Origin: an uncultured Roseburia sp.
GTDB lineage: Bacteria > Bacillota > Clostridia > Lachnospirales > Lachnospiraceae
Reading direction: 5' to 3'
Assembly (NCBI GenBank): GCA_910584215.1
Contig: CAJTYI010000030.1
Location: 1-31,324, forward strand
Length of the DNA: 31,324 bases
Positions within the stretch are counted from its first letter, which is position 1. The number at the start of each line of letters is the position of its first letter. Below the pieces are notes generated by a model. That model ran no database searches, was not told where the DNA came from, and was given only the letters and a program-made list of their open reading frames with translations. Made by a program: the position numbers and the translations under genes. Of the stretch, positions 16,000-23,625 are shown piece by piece.

Positions 16000-17802
16000 A
16001 TGACAATCAAAGAGAGATTAGCAGGGGTGCGCCGCGAGATGGCGCGCCGGGGCGTCGATGCGTATATAGTTCCTACCGAGGATTTTCATGGTTCGGAATA
16101 TGTGGGCGCATATTTTAAGGTAAGAGAGTATCTTTCCGGGTTTACCGGTTCGGCGGGTACATTGCTTGTGATGATGCAGCAGGCCGCGCTCTGGACCGAC
16201 GGCAGATATTTTTTGCAGGCTAAGGAGCAGTTGAACGGCAGCGGTATTGATCTGATGTGCGCCGGAGAGAGCGGTGTGCCGACGCTTGCAGATTATTTAA
16301 AACAACATCTGCGCGAGCGGGCGGTGGTCGGGTTTGACGGCAGGACCGTCAGCAGCCGTTTTGTGAAAAAGCTGTCTGATAAACTGCAAGGCAAACAGGT
16401 GACGTTCGCCGGCGGCGAAGACCTGGCCGATCCGGTATGGACAGAGCGGCCGCGCATGGCGTGTGAGCCGGTTTGGGAATTGGAAGAGTCTTTCGCGGGC
16501 AGTACTAGGGAAGACAAAATTTCCGCAGTGCGCGGTAAGATGGCAGAACAGGGAGCCGACGCGCTGCTGCTCTCGGCGTTGGATGAGATTGCCTGGCTTT
16601 TAAATTTAAGGGGCGGTGACATACAATATACGCCGGTATTTTTATCGTATCTATTGCTGCGCCGCACAGATGCGCTCTTGTTTGTGCAAGGTGAGGCGGT
16701 GGGGAGCGAGCTGCGGGAAAAGCTTTGCGAGGCTGGAGTGACGCTGACTCCCTATGGAGCAATCGAGCAGGAGTTGGAGCGCATCCCCGCAGGACAGACC
16801 GTATGGTTCGATGACACGAAAGTCAACGAGCGGTTGGCGGGAAGCCTGCCCGTTTCGGTCAAGCGTTTGGAGAAGCCCAGTCCAGTAGAGCGGTTAAAAG
16901 CGGTTAAGACACCGGCAGAGCAAAGAAATATGGAGCAGGCACATATCAGAGACGGCGTAGCAGTGACCCGGTTTATCCGCTGGGTCAAAGAAAATGTGGG
17001 TACGCAGAAGATCACGGAACTTGGCGCTGCGAAAAAACTGGAAGAATTTCGCAAGGAGGAGGAGGGCTATCTTTGCCCCAGCTTTGCACCTATCATTGCC
17101 TACGGTGCGCACGGCGCTGTTGTACATTACGAACCGACTCTGGAGACGGACGCCGTACTTTTACCGAAAAGCTTTTGTCTGGCCGACACCGGGGGACATT
17201 ATTGGCAGGGGACGACGGACATTACGCGGACTATCGCATTGGGAGCGTTGACAGAGGAAGAAAAGCGCATGTATACGCTGGCACTACGGGGACACTTAAA
17301 TCTAGGTGCGGCCGTCTTTTTGCAGGGGACCGGCGGCCAAAATCTTGACGTGTTAGCCAGAGGGCCACTGTGGGAGAATGGTCTGGATTATCGCCACGGA
17401 ACCGGACACGGTGTGGGATATCTGCTCAATGTCCATGAGGGGCCGCAGCGTTTTCACTGGCGGACCTTACCGGAATCAGACAGCGTGCCTATAGAGGAAG
17501 GGATGGTGATCTCCAACGAGCCGGGGCTCTACATGGAAGGGCGATTTGGAATCCGTCATGAAAATCTGCTCCTATGCTGTAAGGCAGAGAAAACCGAATA
17601 TGGGCAGTTTTTAAAATTTAAAAATCTCACCATGGTACCCTTTGACCGGGAAGCGATCGTGCCGTCACTTATGACAGAGCGGGAATTGACGCTGTTAAAC
17701 CACTATCATAAAATAGTCTATGACACATTGGCGCCGCATCTGTCAGAAGAAGAGGGTGCGTGGCTTTTAGAGGCAGTCAGAGAAATCAAAAGACAACAAT
17801 GA
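16000..17802 (+). CDS. Xaa-Pro aminopeptidase (M24B, long form)
   Basis: The enzyme removes the N-terminal residue from peptides with Pro at position two. ATG 16000 is chosen because AAGGA lies eight bases upstream, whereas ATG 15991 overlaps that ribosome binding site. At 600 residues it is the long three-domain form: two creatinase-N-like domains (about 1-135 and 150-305), an M24 pita-bread catalytic domain (about 310-525) and a C-terminal extension as in eukaryotic-type aminopeptidase P. The five dimetal ligands are visible: Asp and Asp in LADTGGHYWQGTTDITRT, His in HGTGHGVGYLLNVHEGP, Glu in ISNEPGLYMEG and Glu in GIRHENLLL. No signal peptide is seen, so it acts in the cytoplasm. Confidence 0.95.
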   Translation: MTIKERLAGVRREMARRGVDAYIVPTEDFHGSEYVGAYFKVREYLSGFTGSAGTLLVMMQQAALWTDGRYFLQAKEQLNGSGIDLMCAGESGVPTLADYLKQHLRERAVVGFDGRTVSSRFVKKLSDKLQGKQVTFAGGEDLADPVWTERPRMACEPVWELEESFAGSTREDKISAVRGKMAEQGADALLLSALDEIAWLLNLRGGDIQYTPVFLSYLLLRRTDALLFVQGEAVGSELREKLCEAGVTLTPYGAIEQELERIPAGQTVWFDDTKVNERLAGSLPVSVKRLEKPSPVERLKAVKTPAEQRNMEQAHIRDGVAVTRFIRWVKENVGTQKITELGAAKKLEEFRKEEEGYLCPSFAPIIAYGAHGAVVHYEPTLETDAVLLPKSFCLADTGGHYWQGTTDITRTIALGALTEEEKRMYTLALRGHLNLGAAVFLQGTGGQNLDVLARGPLWENGLDYRHGTGHGVGYLLNVHEGPQRFHWRTLPESDSVPIEEGMVISNEPGLYMEGRFGIRHENLLLCCKAEKTEYGQFLKFKNLTMVPFDREAIVPSLMTERELTLLNHYHKIVYDTLAPHLSEEEGAWLLEAVREIKRQQ

Positions 17803-17864
17803 GCAACAAAAGACGAGCGTGATTGCTTTGCGGTATTTGATGTTTATGTAATTTGGAGCACGAC

Positions 17865-18299
17865 ATGTACAAAAGGTTTGGGAAGCGATGGATTAGCATT
17901 GCATTTATCATAATATTTTGCCTTACCGGCATATCGGCTGATTTTCATCAGTCCTATGCCTTTTTGTCGTGTGCGTCTGAGTCAGAGTCCGGGAGAGATG
18001 CAGTAGGGGAGAGAGAGCCAGCGGCACACGCTGCCAGTTACCGGGCACAGCATCACTCACTGCCGGATTATGTTCTGCTCTCGGAGAAGAGAGCAGGGCG
18101 TGTACATTACCGATATGAAGACCGCGAAAGCGGCAGAATCAATCCAATTCGTGTAAAGACGCTGCATTTCGATTTGCCCAGAGGGCTGTGCGGTTGTCAC
18201 CTGTTTATAGCGGCTTCGCGCTGTGTCCTCGACTGTAGGACGAGCAGCGAGGAGGCGGCGCTTACTTATATACATAATAAGGACGGAAAAAAAGCATAA
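17865..18299 (+). CDS. Hypothetical secreted or membrane-anchored protein
   Basis: The ATG at 17865 has TTGGAG seven bases upstream; an in-frame TTG at 17853 would lie within that site. The 144-residue product begins with a basic stretch and a hydrophobic segment (about 10-30), a signal peptide or single anchor. The rest is polar, rich in Ser, Arg and His, with a cluster of three cysteines (about residues 109-123, in LCGCHLF and RCVLDC). I do not recognise a domain. Composition of the C-terminal half is unusual, so a frameshifted or decaying gene is possible. It lies 62 bases after the aminopeptidase gene. Confidence 0.5.
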   Translation: MYKRFGKRWISIAFIIIFCLTGISADFHQSYAFLSCASESESGRDAVGEREPAAHAASYRAQHHSLPDYVLLSEKRAGRVHYRYEDRESGRINPIRVKTLHFDLPRGLCGCHLFIAASRCVLDCRTSSEEAALTYIHNKDGKKA

Positions 18300-18437
18300 T
18301 TGTTCTCACTTTAAGACAGTAACAGTTCAGCATGTGGCTTCTTAAGCTGCCGAATCCGGCCTGCTTTAAGGTTTGGCTTTGGCAAAAAGCGGAGTTCACT
18401 TGGATCAGGTCTTGACAATAGCGTTAAGGCTTCATTT

Positions 18438-18446
18438 TGCTAAAAT
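18438..18446 (+). promoter_or_regulatory. Candidate extended -10 for the 40-residue peptide gene
   Basis: TGCTAAAAT lies 31 bases before the ATG at 18477 and is identical to the -10 of the chemotaxis receptor promoter. A TTGACA occurs at about 18412, but its spacing (23 bases) is too long for a normal -35. Confidence 0.4.
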
Positions 18447-18476
18447 TATTGTATGTTCGGTGAGGAGGACAATTAT

Positions 18477-18599
18477 ATGGATTTACTTATAATCATTGTG
18501 GTAGTGGCGTTGGTGCTCGGCGGGGCCGTTTGGGCATGGTGGAGCGAAAATGGGCCGGAGCAAAAGCACGAGCAGGAGGAAAAAGAGGAAAATAAGTAA
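18477..18599 (+). CDS. 40-residue single-pass membrane peptide
   Basis: An ATG with a strong GAGGAGG seven bases upstream opens 40 codons ending in TAA. Residues 3-22 are hydrophobic (LLIIIVVVALVLGGAVWAWW) and the tail is highly charged with Gln/Glu/Lys. This is a classic small membrane protein layout with the tail probably in the cytoplasm. It has its own candidate promoter. No family is recognised. Confidence 0.65.
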   Translation: MDLLIIIVVVALVLGGAVWAWWSENGPEQKHEQEEKEENK

Positions 18600-18711
18600 A
18601 AATATTCTTCAACAAAAGCACGAAAATAGCTTGGAAAATGGAGCGAAATAGTGCATTATAGAAGAGAGTTCGTAACGAAGAGAAGGAAGAAAGATTTGAA
18701 GGTGTGAGTTT

Positions 18712-18987
18712 ATGCAGAATGGCGGGCAAGGCAGTGTAAACAGGGAGTTAAAGGCGGAGCTTATTATGGCAGTCGTCGGAGCAGTGTTGACCGTGCTTGT
18801 GATCGTGCTGGCAATATTGCAGATCAGTGGGATCTACAAGAATGCGATTAATATTTGTGAACCTTTAATGGGAGTGGTGATGATCCTGCAGGGGATACGC
18901 AGTTGGAAACGAAGTAAAGTGATGGCTGTCATAAGTTTTGCGGCGGCGCTCTTTATCTTTGTAGTGGCTGTGACCGTGCTATATTAA
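18712..18987 (+). CDS. Small hypothetical membrane protein
   Basis: This 91-residue protein has a polar N-terminus and three hydrophobic segments (about 17-40, 45-60 and 70-90). The ATG is preceded by GAAGGTGTGAG. It ends 24 bases before the PLP lyase gene, so the two may be co-transcribed, but nothing in the sequence links their functions. No domain is recognised. Confidence 0.65.
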   Translation: MQNGGQGSVNRELKAELIMAVVGAVLTVLVIVLAILQISGIYKNAINICEPLMGVVMILQGIRSWKRSKVMAVISFAAALFIFVVAVTVLY

Positions 18988-19011
18988 AAACAGTACAAGG
19001 AGAGAAAAGAT

Positions 19012-20037
19012 ATGTTGTCATTTGAGAGTGATTATCTGGAGGGAGTGCACCCGAAGATTTTAGAGCATTTGGTGCACACGAACCTTGAAAAACTGTCCGG
19101 TTACGGCGATGACGAATATAGCGAACTGGCGAAAGAAAAAATAAAGCGCGCCTGCCACTGCCCGTCGTCTGATATTTATTTTCTGGTGAACGGCACACAG
19201 ACAAATCAGATTGTGATCGATGGTATATTAGAGCAGTACGAGGGAGTGATTGCTGCGGATACCGGCCATATCAGTGTGCACGAGGCGGGATCCATCGAGT
19301 ATGCGGGGCATAAAGTGTTGGAGGTGCCGCAGATCGCGGGCAAGATTAAGGCGGAGGTCTTACTGGAATGTTTGCAGACCTTTTTTGCCGACGTAAACAG
19401 AGAGCACATGGTATATCCAGGAATGGTATATATTTCCTATCCTACGGAGTACGGTACGCTATACACCAAGAAGGAACTGGAAGCAATTTACGGCATCTGC
19501 AAAGACTATGGACTTCCTCTTTATATTGACGGAGCCAGACTTGGATACGGCCTTATGAGTGCGCAGGCAGATTTGACGCTGCCGGAGCTGGCCAAGTGTT
19601 GTGATGTATTCTATATCGGCGGCACAAAAGTCGGGGCGCTCTGCGGGGAGGCGGTGGTGTTTACCCACAAAAACGCGCCGAAGCATTTTAAGACGATGAT
19701 AAAACAGCATGGGGGCCTGCTCGCCAAGGGAAGGCTTCTCGGTATTCAGTTTGATACGCTGTTTACAGACAATCTCTATTTTGAGATCAGCAGGCATGCG
19801 ATCGAGATGGCGGAGCTGCTAAAAGGGGTATTTCGGGAAAAGGGATATGAACTGTATGTTGATTCTCCCACGAACCAGCAGTTTGTGATACTGGAAAATG
19901 AAAAGATGGAGCAGTTGAGGCAGCATGTCGGCTTCAGCTATTGGGGGCGCTGGGACGAAAACCATACGGTTGTCCGTTTTGCCACCAGTTGGGCAACTCG
20001 AAAGGACGATGTTTTGCGTTTGCGTGAATTGTTGTGA
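19012..20037 (+). CDS. PLP-dependent lyase, low-specificity threonine aldolase type
   Basis: The family cleaves L-threonine or related beta-hydroxy amino acids to glycine and an aldehyde with pyridoxal phosphate. The 341-residue length fits. AAGGAG precedes the ATG. Fold type I landmarks are the opening YGDDEYS (31-37), NGTQTNQ (60-66), YIDGARLGYG (171-180) with the PLP-nitrogen Asp173, and YIGGTKVGAL with the Schiff-base Lys206. These match the beta-eliminating lyase/threonine aldolase family. Substrate is not proven by sequence. Confidence 0.9.
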   Translation: MLSFESDYLEGVHPKILEHLVHTNLEKLSGYGDDEYSELAKEKIKRACHCPSSDIYFLVNGTQTNQIVIDGILEQYEGVIAADTGHISVHEAGSIEYAGHKVLEVPQIAGKIKAEVLLECLQTFFADVNREHMVYPGMVYISYPTEYGTLYTKKELEAIYGICKDYGLPLYIDGARLGYGLMSAQADLTLPELAKCCDVFYIGGTKVGALCGEAVVFTHKNAPKHFKTMIKQHGGLLAKGRLLGIQFDTLFTDNLYFEISRHAIEMAELLKGVFREKGYELYVDSPTNQQFVILENEKMEQLRQHVGFSYWGRWDENHTVVRFATSWATRKDDVLRLRELL

Positions 20038-20089
20038 GCTTCGGCACAATCTCATAGGATAATGTGTGATCGGCACCAGGAGGTAAAAT

Positions 20090-21313
20090 TTGAAGTTTCA
20101 GAGACATAGAATGATAATGGCAATCGGTGCGTTGACTCTGCTGACGTCCTCTTTTATGGGCTGCGCCGGGCGGTCATCCCAAAATGAGGCGTCGGCCATA
20201 ACGGCAGAGTCCGAGCTTATTGCGGATACGAAAGATGCCAAGCATTTGGGAGAGGATAACACGCAGCATTTGGGTGAGAGTGGAGAGGATACGCAGAGTC
20301 AGGTTGGGAATAGCCAGGCCGGGCAAAATCAGGAAAAGAGCAGTGAGGAGCCGAAGAATTTGAGCGAGAATAGCCAGGCCGGGCAAAATCAGGAAAAGAG
20401 CAGTGAGGAGCCCAAGAAGGTGAGTGAGAATAGCCAGACTGGGCAAAATCAGGGTGAGAGCGGAGAGGATACGCAGAGTCAGGTTGAGAATAGCCAGACT
20501 GGGCAAAATCAGGAAAAGAGCAGTGAGGAGCCGAAGAATCCGAGCGAGAATAGCCAGACTGCACAAAACCAGAGTGGAGGCAGTCAGACAACGCAGAACC
20601 AGGGCGAGAGCGCGGATGGTTCACTTGCGGAGGAAAACGGTGAGAGCGCGGACGGCAGCTTGCCGGCGGGAGCCGCAGCCCACGAGGGCAGGCTAATTGT
20701 GATTGATGCGGGACATCAGCGCCAGGGCAACAGTGAGAAGGAACCGATCGGCCCCGGGGCGTCTGAGATGAAAGCCAAAGTGGCCGGGGGTACTTCGGGA
20801 TGTGTCAGCGGCCTTGCCGAATATCAACTGACACTTATGGTCGCGGAAAAGCTGCAGGCGGAGCTTGCCGCGCGCGGTTACACAGTGATTATGGTGCGCA
20901 CCTCCCATGATGTCAATATCAGCAATGGCGAGCGCGCCCAGGTTGCAAACAATGCAGGCGCGGACGCGTTTATCCGCATTCATGCAAACGGTTCGGAGAG
21001 CTCTTCGGCAAACGGCGCGATGACGATTTGCCAGACCGCGCAAAATCCGTACAACGGTTCCGTGTATACGCAGAGCAAGAACCTGGCCACTACGGTATTG
21101 GATGGACTGGTAAATGCCACAGGCTGTAAGAAGGAGCGCGTGTGGGAGACAGACACCATGAGCGGCATCAATTGGTGTGCCGTACCGGCGACGATCGTGG
21201 AGATGGGATATATGACCAATCCCGACGAGGACGCAAAGATGGCCACGGACGATTATCAGAACAAAATTGCTGCCGGGATTGCGGATGGAATCGACGCATA
21301 TTTTGCGTTATAG
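20090..21313 (+). CDS. Lipoprotein N-acetylmuramoyl-L-alanine amidase (Amidase_3) with repeat linker
   Basis: The enzyme cuts the amide bond between muramic acid and the peptide of peptidoglycan. A TTG at 20090 is the start, fixed by AGGAGG seven bases upstream. The 407-residue protein has a lipoprotein signal peptide (residues 1-25, ending SSFMGC with Cys25 as lipidation site). A low-complexity Gln/Asn/Glu/Ser linker (about 60-195) includes five units of exactly 20 residues. The catalytic domain is at 200-407. Zinc ligands are His209 in VIDAGH, Glu244 in LAEYQL and His298 in RIHANG; the catalytic Glu is in IVEMGYMTN. A surface-anchored wall hydrolase whose linker could span the wall is the natural reading. 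Confidence 0.93.
   Translation: MKFQRHRMIMAIGALTLLTSSFMGCAGRSSQNEASAITAESELIADTKDAKHLGEDNTQHLGESGEDTQSQVGNSQAGQNQEKSSEEPKNLSENSQAGQNQEKSSEEPKKVSENSQTGQNQGESGEDTQSQVENSQTGQNQEKSSEEPKNPSENSQTAQNQSGGSQTTQNQGESADGSLAEENGESADGSLPAGAAAHEGRLIVIDAGHQRQGNSEKEPIGPGASEMKAKVAGGTSGCVSGLAEYQLTLMVAEKLQAELAARGYTVIMVRTSHDVNISNGERAQVANNAGADAFIRIHANGSESSSANGAMTICQTAQNPYNGSVYTQSKNLATTVLDGLVNATGCKKERVWETDTMSGINWCAVPATIVEMGYMTNPDEDAKMATDDYQNKIAAGIADGIDAYFAL
20309..20608 (+). repeat. 60-bp tandem repeats coding the amidase linker
   Basis: The word AATAGCCAG begins at 20309, 20369, 20429, 20489 and 20549, an exact 60-bp period. Units are of two kinds, one continuing with GAAAAGAGCAGTGAGGAGCC and one with GTGAGAGCGGAGAGGATACG. 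Parts of neighbouring units are identical, so recent slippage or recombination is likely. Confidence 0.92.
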
Positions 21314-21370
21314 ATTAGAGAGTGACAGGGCTTGATGTGCGCGAAGTGCGAGGGATGAAATGGTGGTTGA

Positions 21371-21535
21371 ATGATCAAAACTGTCCGATATCGGGAATGC
21401 CGTAGAGGGACAGTGAAATCAGACAGGTATTTTCACCAGGGGGCGATCCGGGGAGTGAAAAAGACAGAATTGCCGGAGGAGATAAAAGCGGAGTTAGTAG
21501 AATTTTATATACAGCATCAAAAAGGAGGATTATGA
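21371..21535 (+). CDS. Possible 54-residue protein coupled to pfp
   Basis: An ATG at 21371 opens 54 codons whose TGA stop (21533-21535) overlaps the ATGATGG start of the phosphofructokinase gene. The product is basic in the first half and acidic in the second (KTELPEEIKAELVEFYIQ). Upstream GGTGG is a weak ribosome binding site only four bases away. No family is recognised. The stop-start overlap argues for a real coupled ORF; the weak start argues against it. Confidence 0.35.
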   Translation: MIKTVRYRECRRGTVKSDRYFHQGAIRGVKKTELPEEIKAELVEFYIQHQKGGL

Positions 21536-22779
21536 TGGAAAAGAAACGCAACATCATTGTAGGGCAGTCAGGAGGTCCTACGGCTGTAATCAATTCAAGT
21601 CTGGCAGGTGTCTACAAGACTGCAAAAGAGAGAGGATTCCATAAGGTGTATGGCATGTTACATGGGATTCAGGGCTTTTTGGATGAGCAGTATGTTGATT
21701 TGTCCACGCAGATTCACTCGGATATGGACATTGAGCTGCTCAAGCGGACGCCCTCTGCATTTTTGGGTTCCTGTCGCTTTAAACTGCCGGAAATTCACGA
21801 AAATCTGGAAATCTATGAGAAAATCTTTCAGATTCTGGACAAATTGGAGATCGAGGCGTTTATCTATATCGGCGGCAACGATTCCATGGATACGATCAAG
21901 AAATTGTCGGATTATGCGATTGTCAAAGGTCATTCCCAAAGATTTCTTGGCGTTCCTAAGACCATTGACAACGATTTGGCTCTTACTGACCATACGCCGG
22001 GATTTGGCAGCGCTGCAAAGTACATAGCGGCCTCCACCAAAGAGGTGATACGCGATGCCCTGGGATTGACGTATCACAAAGAGATGATTACGATTATCGA
22101 GGTCATGGGACGCAACGCCGGCTGGCTGACGGGCGCTACCGCACTAGCAAAAACCGAGGAGTGCGACGGCCCGGATTTGATCTATCTGCCGGAAGTGCCG
22201 TTTGAGATTGACAAATTTTTAGAGAAGAACAAAGAGCTTTTGAAAACAAAAGATTCTGTAGTGATTGCGGTATCTGAGGGAATCAAGCTGGCGGACGGAA
22301 GGTATGTATGTGAGCTGTCCGGGGGTGCAGATTATGTGGATGCGTTTGGCCATAAGCAGCTTCAGGGAACTGCGTCCTATCTTGCGAACTTCCTGGGCGC
22401 AGAGATTGGTTGTAAGACGCGCAGCATTGAGTTCTCTACGCTTCAAAGAAGCGCATCCCATATGGCGTCCCGCGTGGATGTCAACGAAGCGTTTATGGTA
22501 GGAGGCGCTGCGGTAAAAGCCGCAGATGAGGGAGACAACGGCAAGATGGTGGTGATCGACCGCGTTTCTGATGACCCGTATATGAGCGCTGCCGGAATCT
22601 ATGACGTGCACCGCATCGCCAACAATGAAAAGACCGTGCCGCGCGAATGGGTCAATGCCGAGGGCAACTATGTGACGCAGGAGTTTATCAATTATATTGA
22701 GCCCTTGATTCAGGGGGACTACCAGCCGTTCATGGTAAACGGTCTGCCGCAGCATCTGGTGTTGACGCGAGAGATCTGA
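21535..22779 (+). CDS. pfp: Pyrophosphate-dependent 6-phosphofructokinase
   Basis: The enzyme phosphorylates fructose-6-phosphate to the 1,6-bisphosphate, here probably with pyrophosphate, reversibly. Of two adjacent ATGs, 21535 has the better spacing (six bases) from GGAGG; 21532 would add one Met. The 414-residue protein has GQSGGPTAVIN at 10-20, IGGNDSMDT at 112-120 and PKTIDND at 141-147. In ATP enzymes these read GGDGS and PGTIDND; Asp after the first variable position and Lys in PKTIDND are the accepted PPi-type marks. The first Asp of GGDDS is Asn here. Other signatures are MGRNAGWLTG and PGFGSAAKY. Confidence 0.93.
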   Translation: MEKKRNIIVGQSGGPTAVINSSLAGVYKTAKERGFHKVYGMLHGIQGFLDEQYVDLSTQIHSDMDIELLKRTPSAFLGSCRFKLPEIHENLEIYEKIFQILDKLEIEAFIYIGGNDSMDTIKKLSDYAIVKGHSQRFLGVPKTIDNDLALTDHTPGFGSAAKYIAASTKEVIRDALGLTYHKEMITIIEVMGRNAGWLTGATALAKTEECDGPDLIYLPEVPFEIDKFLEKNKELLKTKDSVVIAVSEGIKLADGRYVCELSGGADYVDAFGHKQLQGTASYLANFLGAEIGCKTRSIEFSTLQRSASHMASRVDVNEAFMVGGAAVKAADEGDNGKMVVIDRVSDDPYMSAAGIYDVHRIANNEKTVPREWVNAEGNYVTQEFINYIEPLIQGDYQPFMVNGLPQHLVLTREI

Positions 22780-22843
22780 GCAACTGGCACAAAGGATGAC
22801 AATCGCCTGATATAGCGTCACGTAAAAACACTTTGCTTATACG

Positions 22844-22896
22844 CCCTGCTGCGATGAGCCTTTGTGCTGACGGCTGTGCAGCAGGGAGAGTTTTTT
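22844..22896 (+). terminator. Intrinsic terminator of pfp
   Basis: CCCTGCTGC (22844-22852) pairs perfectly with GCAGCAGGG (22878-22886), followed by AGAG and TTTTTT (22891-22896). The loop is long (25 bases). Confidence 0.8.
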
Positions 22897-22975
22897 CATG
22901 TGCCCGATCGTTTTTGCGCCTTGTCCGGTCGTTTGGGATACACACAATAGGTATACACACAATGTAAAAAAATCG

Positions 22976-23004
22976 TTGCAATTTAGTTTAAGTCGTGATA
23001 TGAT
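22976..23004 (+). promoter_or_regulatory. tRNA-Gly promoter
   Basis: TTGCAA (22976-22981), a 17-base spacer and TATGAT (22999-23004) lie directly before the tRNA gene, which begins nine bases downstream. Confidence 0.75.
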
Positions 23005-23012
23005 TATCTTAT

Positions 23013-23083
23013 GCAGATATGGTTCATCGGTAGAACGCTAGCTTCCCAAGCTGGAAAGGCGGGTTCGACTCCCGTTATCTGCT
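23013..23083 (+). tRNA. tRNA-Gly (anticodon CCC)
   Basis: The 71-nt sequence folds as a cloverleaf. The acceptor stem is GCAGATA with TATCTGC, the D-arm GTTC-ATCGGTA-GAAC, the anticodon stem CTAGC with GCTGG around TTCCCAA, and the T-arm GCGGG-TTCGACT-CCCGT. The anticodon CCC reads GGG glycine codons. The discriminator base is T and CCA is not encoded. Confidence 0.95.
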
Positions 23084-23093
23084 TAGGAGTAAG

Positions 23094-23157
23094 ACAGCCG
23101 TAAACACAGTGATTTTTCAAAATCATGGGTTTACGGCTGTTGTAGTTTTCACTGCAT
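23094..23157 (+). terminator. Hairpin terminator after tRNA-Gly
   Basis: ACAGCCGTAAAC (23094-23105) and GTTTACGGCTGT (23129-23140) form a perfect 12-bp stem with a nested GATTTT/AAAATC hairpin (23111-23124). The downstream TTGTAGTTTT is only moderately T-rich. Confidence 0.7.
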
Positions 23158-23236
23158 CAGCAATTAGTCAGACACTGTCAAGAACAGTCGGTCATAAACC
23201 TGTAGTGAAAACCCTGATATGAAATTTGGATAGACA

Positions 23237-23265
23237 AGCCCCGGTGCGCACGGCCGGGGCTTTTT
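23237..23265 (+). terminator. GC-rich intrinsic terminator
   Basis: AGCCCCGG (23237-23244) pairs with CCGGGGCT (23254-23261) and leads into TTTTT (23261-23265), a typical Rho-independent terminator. It lies between the tRNA and the lyase gene and may back up the tRNA terminator. Confidence 0.85.
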
Positions 23266-23403
23266 GCTGCCAGCCACACGATTCCTGCGATTTGCCCATT
23301 GCTGTGGCAGTATAAGTGGCTTTCCGTATAATATGCTGCCGAATGTCGTTATTTGACAAATGACAGACAAAATATCTGTTGATTTTTGTCGAAATATGTC
23401 AAT

Positions 23404-23417
23404 TGAAAGCGGTTCTG
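23404..23417 (+). promoter_or_regulatory. Candidate catabolite-response (cre) site
   Basis: TGAAAGCGGTTCTG matches the CcpA consensus TGAAANCGNTTNCA except for its last two bases and sits just upstream of the -35 of the lyase promoter. A second AAAAGCGGTTTCG occurs at 23511-23523, downstream of the promoter. This is inferred from consensus only. Confidence 0.4.
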
Positions 23418-23423
23418 ACACCC

Positions 23424-23452
23424 TTGACATTGGAAAAATCTGCCAATATAAT
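23424..23452 (+). promoter_or_regulatory. Perfect consensus sigma-A promoter of the lyase gene
   Basis: TTGACA (23424-23429), exactly 17 bases, then TATAAT (23447-23452). Transcription would start near 23459, leaving a leader of about 165 bases before the TTG start. Confidence 0.85.
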
Positions 23453-23476
23453 TGTCTGTGTAGGGGTAAATTTCTG

Positions 23477-23503
23477 CATAATGAATCAAAAGACTTCATT
23501 ATG
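23477..23503 (+). promoter_or_regulatory. Inverted repeat in the lyase leader
   Basis: CATAATGAA (23477-23485) and TTCATTATG (23495-23503) are perfect inverted repeats around a 9-base loop, about 20 bases after the expected transcription start. It could be an operator or an mRNA hairpin. Confidence 0.5.
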
Positions 23504-23625
23504 TCAGATCAAAAGCGGTTTCGTCTTATTTAAGAAAGGGGGGACAGGGACAGGCGAAAAGCAACAGTGTAACGGAGTTAAATTGACAAACGATCACAGT
23601 AACAATGTATCAGGGGAGGTTTCAA

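Noticed and set aside
20174..20624. Two minus-strand frames of 130 and 135 codons rich in Leu or Ser/His
   Set aside because: They are produced by the 60-bp repeats of the amidase linker read backwards and have no ribosome binding site.
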